64,000 nucleotides of DNA from Edaphobacter modestus (GTDB lineage: Bacteria; Acidobacteriota; Terriglobia; Terriglobales; Acidobacteriaceae): contig NZ_SHKW01000001.1 in assembly GCF_004217555.1 (NCBI RefSeq), forward strand, positions 3,410,001 through 3,474,000, read 5' to 3'. Of the stretch, positions 59,194-64,000 are shown in pieces. The notes below the pieces were generated by a model. It ran no database searches. It was not told the DNA's origin and worked only from the letters and a program-made list of their open reading frames with translations. Position 1 is the first letter of the stretch; each line of letters opens with the position of its first letter. Made by a program: the position numbers and the translations under genes.

Positions 59194-59624
59194 GACCCAC
59201 GCCCTGGCTCCGCGCCGCCTCCATCCTGACGCTCTTTCATTCCATCTCTCACACCCTCGGCGGAGTCTTCGGCGCTCCCGCACCTGGCGCGCAGCAGACC
59301 GCCGTCGACGCCATGAAGACCAACCTCTTTCCCGTGATGGGAGTGACCCGCAGCCTGTGGGAGTTCTATCGCGGGATGGGTCTGGGCGTCACCATCTTCC
59401 TCACCGTCGAGGCCATCGTCTTCTGGCTGCTCGGCAACCTCTGCCGCTCGAGCGATGCAGACCTGCGCCCCGTCCTCGCAGTCTTCCTCATCGGCTATCT
59501 TGCGTTTGCCGTCAACTCGCTGATCTACTTCTTCGCGCCGCCGGTCGTCGTTGAACTGCTGATCGCCGCCTGCCTCGGCATGGCGATGGTCTCCATCAAA
59601 CGCCCAGTCGCTCGCCCTGCCTGA
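59190..59624 (+). CDS. Small membrane protein, LIC_13387-like family
   Basis: A 144-residue polytopic inner-membrane protein with about four helices: WLRAASILTLFHSISHTLGG, GLGVTIFLTVEAIVFWLLGN, AVFLIGYLAFAVNSLIYFF and VVELLIAACLGMAMVSI. The arrangement of a small four-helix protein behind arsR and an SRPBCC gene is recurrent. The ATG overlaps the SRPBCC stop (ATGA). The function is unknown; regulation through the nested-palindrome operator upstream is expected. Confidence 0.78.
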   Translation: MRPTPWLRAASILTLFHSISHTLGGVFGAPAPGAQQTAVDAMKTNLFPVMGVTRSLWEFYRGMGLGVTIFLTVEAIVFWLLGNLCRSSDADLRPVLAVFLIGYLAFAVNSLIYFFAPPVVVELLIAACLGMAMVSIKRPVARPA

Positions 59625-59662
59625 AAGGTGGAGTGGGGCATCTCGTCCTATGATGGAAGGTG

Positions 59663-60586
59663 ATGAACGACCTGAACCTCGCCGCACTCTCCACCGAAGC
59701 CCGCAACCCGCGCACCACGAACATCGACCAGCTCTCCACGCTCGAGATGGTCACCATCATGAATCAGGAAGATCAGGCCGTTCCCCTGGCTGTTGCGACG
59801 CAGCTTCCGCAGATCGCCCGCGCCATCGACGAGATCGCCGCACGCTTCGAGAAGGGTGGGCGTCTCTTCTACATCGGCGCCGGAACCAGCGGACGCCTCG
59901 GCGTGCTGGATGCAAGCGAGTGCCCCCCGACCTTCTCGGTTCCGCCCACGCTGGTGCAGGGTCTCATCGCCGGCGGCGACTCCGCGCTGCGCAAGTCGAG
60001 CGAGAAGTCCGAAGACTCCCGCGAACAGGGAGCAGCCGACTTACTCGCCGCGGGCTTCGGCAAGGATGGCGCGCCCGATACGCTGGTCGGGATCGCCGCC
60101 AGTGGCCGCACCCCCTTCGTCATCGGCGCAATGGAGCAATCGAAGAAGCTCGGCCTCCTCACCATCTCGCTCACCTGCGTGGCCAACTCCCCCGTCTCCA
60201 GCTCCCCGATGGCCGCAATCGCCGACATCGCCATCGCACCCGTCACCGGCCCCGAGGTCGTCACCGGCTCCACGCGGCTGAAGGCAGGAACAGCGACGAA
60301 ACTCGTGCTGAACATGCTCTCCACCGGAGTGATGATCCGCACGGGAGCCGTCTACGGCAACCTGATGGTCAACGTACAAGCCACGAACGAGAAGCTCGTC
60401 GATCGCGCCCAGCGCATCATCGCCGAAGCGACCGGAGTCGACCGTGCAACAGCAGCAAAGCTGCTCGAGGAGGCAGGCAGCGTAAAGGTAGCCATTGCCA
60501 TGCAGAAGCTTGGCCTTGATCGCACAGATGCCGAAGCAAAACTCAACGCAGTAAATGGTGTATTGGCAGCACTGTTGCAACGCTAG
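59663..60586 (+). CDS. murQ: N-acetylmuramic acid 6-phosphate etherase
   Basis: Cleaves the lactyl ether of MurNAc-6-P during peptidoglycan recycling. The protein has 307 residues from ATG 59663; GTG 59660 is an alternative. The SIS domain shows GRLFYIGAGTSGRLGVLDAS, ECPPTFSVPPTLVQGLIAGG, DTLVGIAASGRTPFVIGAME and TRLKAGTATKLVLNMLSTGV, all typical of MurQ. A -10-like TATGAT lies at 59649-59654, five to eight bases before the starts. No MurNAc kinase or transporter gene is adjacent. Confidence 0.96.
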   Translation: MNDLNLAALSTEARNPRTTNIDQLSTLEMVTIMNQEDQAVPLAVATQLPQIARAIDEIAARFEKGGRLFYIGAGTSGRLGVLDASECPPTFSVPPTLVQGLIAGGDSALRKSSEKSEDSREQGAADLLAAGFGKDGAPDTLVGIAASGRTPFVIGAMEQSKKLGLLTISLTCVANSPVSSSPMAAIADIAIAPVTGPEVVTGSTRLKAGTATKLVLNMLSTGVMIRTGAVYGNLMVNVQATNEKLVDRAQRIIAEATGVDRATAAKLLEEAGSVKVAIAMQKLGLDRTDAEAKLNAVNGVLAALLQR

Positions 60587-60615
60587 ATGGATCGAGGATC
60601 GGCAATGCTACTGCT

Positions 60616-60675
60616 GGGTGCTCCATGTATGCGGTTCAATCGCATGAATGCTCCATCCGATCGATGCTCGAACCT
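60616..60675. repeat. Dispersed double-hairpin element, copy 8 (degenerate)
   Basis: GGGTGCTCCATGTATGCGgt...tCGCATGAATGCTCCATCC keeps the ATGCG/CGCAT stem of hairpin A. The following hairpin B is worn (GATGCTCGAACC). It lies between murQ and the GGDEF gene. Confidence 0.55.
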
Positions 60676-60683
60676 CGTCTCCC

Positions 60684-61919
60684 TCACCCTGTGTTCGCCG
60701 TTCTTCCGCTCGGCACCCTCTGCACTCCAAATCGCTCCACCAGCACCGGCTTAGGATAATGCACCGGCAGTTCTTCCATCACCACGCGGTTTCTGCCCTC
60801 TGACTTTGCCTGGTAAAGCAGGCTGTCCGCCCGCTTCAGCATCGCTGTCCATGAGTCTCCGGGCTGCATCTCCGTTATTCCGGCACTTACCGTGGTGAAG
60901 ATCATCTTGCCGTCGTAGTGAATCCGCATCTGCTCCAGCCCGTAACGCAGCTCCTCGGCCACCAGCGTCGCGTCGACCGCATCCATCCCCGGAAGCATCA
61001 GCACAAACTCTTCACCGCCGATACGCGCAATCAGGTCATCCGGCCCGAGACGTTCCTTCACCAGGTCGACAAAGGCGCACAAGGCCACATCTCCGCCTCC
61101 GTGCCCGTGGGTATCGTTCACCCGCTTGAAGTTATCCAGGTCCATCGCGACGATCGCCAGCGATCTCCCCAGCCTGTCGCATCGCACCAGCTCCCGTGTC
61201 GCATGCTCCATCAGCGCCCTGCGATTCACTGCGCCCGTCAACGCATCCACTCCGGCCGCATGCGCCACGCTCGAGTGCATCTCTATCACGGTAAACAGGA
61301 CATACATCAGCAGCAGGCAGTAGGACACCAGCATGATCGCCAGCATCGAGTACATCCACTGCGGATCCGACCAGGGGGATGCCGTGCTCGCCCCCGAAAG
61401 CCCTCGCCAGGACAGCACAGACCGGTAAGCCAGCGCCGCCGTGTGAATCGTCAGCAACGTCGCGGTTATGCGCGCCGGAATCGCGAACCGCTCGTCCTTC
61501 TGGCGAAAGAGAGTCCACGCCATAACGATGCACATCCCCAGCACCGGCAGGCTGGCCACACTGAACGACCACAGTCGCATCCGGTTAAGAAACATCGGGA
61601 GATAGATCACCATCACCACGCCGATCGACACCAGCGCCGTCCAGTGCCGGAACGGTCGGCGGACAATAAACCAGCGCAGGCCCATAAACATCATGACGAA
61701 CGAAAGGATGTTCAGCTCATTGGCAATGAGAACGGTGACGAACCTTGGAGCGTAGCCGTTCATTCCCTGCAGTGTCGTCTTCGTGAAATCGAGAAGCGTC
61801 GCGGCCGCAAGCCACCGAGCCCCGATCACGCTGCGATCCACCAGCGCCAGGGAAAAGAGAACGACAGTAAACAATCCAAGAGATACGAGAAAAAAAATAT
61901 GTGATGTTGTGTAATCCAT
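60684..61919 (-). CDS. Membrane-bound diguanylate cyclase (GGDEF domain)
   Basis: A protein of about 411 residues from ATG 61919; a TTG at 61985 would add 22 residues. The N-terminal 215 residues hold about six hydrophobic segments (IFFLVSLGLFTVVLFSLALV; MYSMLAIMLVSYCLLLMYVL). The GGDEF domain begins at VDALTGAVNRRALMEHA and has GGEEF at residues 301-305, a functional A-site form. The I-site Arg of RxxD is Gly here (GPDD), so c-di-GMP product inhibition is probably lost. No known ligand-binding domain was recognised in the membrane part. Confidence 0.92.
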   Translation of the reverse strand: MDYTTSHIFFLVSLGLFTVVLFSLALVDRSVIGARWLAAATLLDFTKTTLQGMNGYAPRFVTVLIANELNILSFVMMFMGLRWFIVRRPFRHWTALVSIGVVMVIYLPMFLNRMRLWSFSVASLPVLGMCIVMAWTLFRQKDERFAIPARITATLLTIHTAALAYRSVLSWRGLSGASTASPWSDPQWMYSMLAIMLVSYCLLLMYVLFTVIEMHSSVAHAAGVDALTGAVNRRALMEHATRELVRCDRLGRSLAIVAMDLDNFKRVNDTHGHGGGDVALCAFVDLVKERLGPDDLIARIGGEEFVLMLPGMDAVDATLVAEELRYGLEQMRIHYDGKMIFTTVSAGITEMQPGDSWTAMLKRADSLLYQAKSEGRNRVVMEELPVHYPKPVLVERFGVQRVPSGRTANTG

Positions 61920-62126
61920 ATGGGGTCCCAATCCACCGACCCAAGCCAACGCGCACAGAATAGCCCCCACATCGCGTCTTCTCAATCAAAAAAACTTTAG
62001 TTTCGAGACGAAAGTTTTCATTACGCGGCCTTTGCAGGGTTCGAGGAAACGAGAGTCACCGGTTACTATCCTTCTTCCAGAAAGGTAACCATTCACGCGC
62101 AAATCCATGATCGCTGAAGGGAAGTC

Positions 62127-63194
62127 CTAGAACAGGCTTAGCTTCCGAGGCATCTCGATCCCGAGATGTTCATATGCCAGCCGCGTCGCCACTCGTCCTC
62201 GAGGCGTGCGATCCAGAAAGCCGATCTGGATCAGAAACGGCTCATACACCTCTTCGAGCGCGTCCTGCTCTTCGGCCAGCGCCGCCGCCAGTGTGTTCAG
62301 CCCAACCGGTCCGCCATCGTACTTCTCGATAATCGTCCGCAGCAGCCGCCGGTCCAGCTCGTCGAAGCCATGGGCATCCACCTCCAGCATCTCCAGGGCC
62401 TTCTGTGCCGTCTCGCGGTCGATCTTTCCCGCCGCCCGCACCTGCGCATAATCGCGCACGCGCCGCAGCAGGCGGTTGGCAATACGGGGGGTTCCTCTTG
62501 AGCGCATCGCGATCTCGGCTGCGCCATCCCGATCGATCGGCACATTAAGCACTTCAGCCGAGCGTTCGACCACGAACCTGAGTTCGTCGTCGTTATAAAA
62601 CTCCAGCCGCAGCAGAATCCCAAACCGCGAGCGGAGCGGAGAGCTCAACAGACCGGGCCGCGTCGTCGCCGCCACAAACGTAAATGGCCTGATCTCCATC
62701 ACGTGCGTGCGTGCCGCCGGCCCCTGCCCGATCATGATGTCCAGCTTGTAGTCCTCAAGCGCCGTATACAGCTTCTCCTCAAGCACCGGCTGCAGTCTGT
62801 GAATCTCGTCAAGAAACAGCACCTGCCTCTCGCGCACGTTGGTCAGGATTGCCGTCAGATCGCCCTGAATCTGCAGCGCAGGTCCGCTCGTCTGCTGAAA
62901 ACCCACTCCAAGTTCGTTCGCGATGATCGTTGCAAGCGTGGTCTTGCCCAATCCCGGTGGCCCGAAGAGCAGCACATGGTCCAGTGCCTCGCCGCGCGAC
63001 TTCGCCGCCTCCAGCGCAATCGCAAGCTGCTCCTTCGCCTTCGTCTGGCCAATAAACTCCATCAGCCGCGTCGGCCGCAGCTTCAGCTCGAACGCAGCGT
63101 CATCGTCCACGCGCCCCGCCGAGACCAGCCGGTCCGCATCGCCCTTCAATCCTTGATTCGGATCGATCTTCGCCTTGTTCTTCGGAAAATCCAC
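62127..63194 (-). CDS. ruvB: Holliday junction branch migration helicase RuvB
   Basis: AAA+ motor of the RuvAB complex, 355 residues. Walker A is GPPGLGKTT at residues 78-86, and Walker B is [10 protein letters not shown]. Sensor 1 follows in [20 protein letters not shown], and the C-terminal winged helix is present ([20 protein letters not shown]). ruvA and ruvC are not adjacent in this window. The ATG is at 63194, divergent from the NIPSNAP gene at 63292. Confidence 0.97.
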   Translation of the reverse strand: MDFPKNKAKIDPNQGLKGDADRLVSAGRVDDDAAFELKLRPTRLMEFIGQTKAKEQLAIALEAAKSRGEALDHVLLFGPPGLGKTTLATIIANELGVGFQQTSGPALQIQGDLTAILTNVRERQVLFLDEIHRLQPVLEEKLYTALEDYKLDIMIGQGPAARTHVMEIRPFTFVAATTRPGLLSSPLRSRFGILLRLEFYNDDELRFVVERSAEVLNVPIDRDGAAEIAMRSRGTPRIANRLLRRVRDYAQVRAAGKIDRETAQKALEMLEVDAHGFDELDRRLLRTIIEKYDGGPVGLNTLAAALAEEQDALEEVYEPFLIQIGFLDRTPRGRVATRLAYEHLGIEMPRKLSLF

Positions 63195-63291
63195 TCATGG
63201 CGATAGTAAGGCGAAGAAAGCGCGGAAGCAACCGTTCCCCCGCGCGCGCATCGATCCCTCAGGACCGCCCTGCTGATATAACCGTAAACAA

Positions 63292-64000
63292 ATGGATCGA
63301 CGACAGATGATCACCGGTGCCGCCGCAATGTCCGCCCTGCTCTCCACCCCTGTCCGCGCAGCGGACACTTCAAAGTCTTTCCTCGAAATCACCACATGGC
63401 GACTGCACAACAGCCCTGAAGACCAGCTCCATCGCGTCTCTGACTACCTCGAAGCCGGCCTCTTCCCCGCGCTGACGCGTGCCGGAGCGAAGCCGGTAGC
63501 AGCATTCGCCAACCTCATCGGGCCGGATGGCCCCAGCCTCTTCAGCATCACCCAGTATCCCTCGCTCGGCGCCATGCAGGACGTACTCGCAAAACTCGCC
63601 GTGGACCAGCAATACGACAAGGCCTCGCAGACTCTCGGCGGCGGGAACGGAATGCCCTTTGTGACGATGGAAAGCACTCTGTTTCAAAACCTGTCGATTA
63701 TTCCCGAACCGATCCTCTCAAGCGACGCCTCCAGCCGCCCTCCACGCATCTTCGAGCTGCGGACGTATCAATCGCAGTCGATGGCCGCGCGCCAGAAGAA
63801 GGCCGCGATGTTCAATGGCGGTGAGATCGGAATCTTCCAGCGCCTCGGCATGCGTCCCGTCTTCATCGGCGAATCCATCATCGGCCAGCGCCAGCCGAAT
63901 ATCACCTACATGCTGTCCTTCGACAATCTCGATGGACGAGAGAAACTCTGGCGAGCCTTCGGCTCCGATCCGGAGTGGAAGAAGCTCAGCGCTCCGCCAG
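63292..64000 (+). CDS. NIPSNAP family protein, 3' end outside window
   Basis: The reading frame begins at ATG 63292 and stays open to the window edge (236 codons). The N-terminus MDRRQMITGAAAMSALL has an RR pair, so Tat export is possible. The body carries two ferredoxin-like halves: FLEITTWRLHNSPEDQLHRV near the start and the NIPSNAP signature FELRTYQSQSMAARQKKAA, then GEIGIFQRLGMRPVFIGESI and FGSDPEWKKL at the edge. A TATAAC -10-like box lies nine bases upstream of the ATG. The function of bacterial NIPSNAP proteins is unknown. Confidence 0.85.
   Translation, partial: MDRRQMITGAAAMSALLSTPVRAADTSKSFLEITTWRLHNSPEDQLHRVSDYLEAGLFPALTRAGAKPVAAFANLIGPDGPSLFSITQYPSLGAMQDVLAKLAVDQQYDKASQTLGGGNGMPFVTMESTLFQNLSIIPEPILSSDASSRPPRIFELRTYQSQSMAARQKKAAMFNGGEIGIFQRLGMRPVFIGESIIGQRQPNITYMLSFDNLDGREKLWRAFGSDPEWKKLSAPP

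Overview
The window is a high-GC chromosomal segment that most resembles the Acidobacteriota, order Terriglobales (Terriglobus / Granulicella / Edaphobacter relatives). The genus cannot be fixed from sequence alone. Pointers are a large TonB-dependent receptor with an N-terminal carboxypeptidase-regulatory-like domain, a protein of the acidobacterial VWFA-related type, a HipA-like kinase paired with a DUF3037 protein, LpxC (so an LPS outer membrane), many secreted peptidases, and strong preference for C-ending codons. No tRNA, rRNA, CRISPR array, prophage or intact insertion sequence was seen.

Layout. 1-8 kb: 3' part of an M3 oligopeptidase, HipA-like kinase + DUF3037 pair, M28 peptidase, tgt, a secreted esterase and a convergent DHA2 efflux pump. 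8-16 kb, all minus strand: TonB-dependent receptor, a GDPD-family phosphodiesterase with its barrel segments in permuted order, an outer-membrane beta-barrel protein and a TPR lipoprotein-like protein. 16-24 kb: folK-lpxC, M20 peptidase, cupin, an acyl-CoA carboxylase beta subunit, a Y-family DNA polymerase and gluQ. 24-29 kb: lipoprotein, S9 peptidase, trmJ and a Trp/Tyr-rich secreted protein. 29-37 kb: dnaG and rpoD, separated by 3.6 kb of accessory genes (glycosyltransferase, flippase, AbrB-Doc toxin-antitoxin pair, small zinc-ribbon protein). 37-46 kb: a repeat-rich accessory zone with a DUF1254 lipoprotein, gene remnants, a SpoIIE-type phosphatase, a PRISE-like reductase, a deacetylase-like amidohydrolase, an RNA polymerase omega-like paralog and small stress/cupin/Cys-rich proteins. 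46-64 kb: second GDPD, GH76 glycosidase, class A beta-lactamase, haloperoxidase/PAP2 protein coupled to an outer-membrane protein, alcohol dehydrogenase, VWFA protein, an ArsR-SRPBCC-membrane protein operon, murQ, a GGDEF protein, ruvB and the 5' part of a NIPSNAP protein.

Themes. Many products act in the envelope or periplasm (peptidases, esterase, GDPDs, GH76, MurQ, TonB receptor, porin-like barrels), which suits an oligotroph that lives on polymers. Housekeeping genes (tgt, gluQ, trmJ, folK, lpxC, dnaG, rpoD, ruvB) are interspersed. The most unusual signals are non-coding: (i) a dispersed intergenic element made of one or two hairpins with the core TTCGAGCgaaGCTCGAA, present in about eight copies, with paired base changes that keep the stems; (ii) two copies of a longer composite element next to the stops of minus-strand genes; (iii) several genes whose -10 box sits exactly where a leaderless mRNA would begin at the start codon; (iv) a symmetric 35-bp nested palindrome covering the start codon of an arsR gene. 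No clearly new multi-gene defence or biosynthetic system was recognised.
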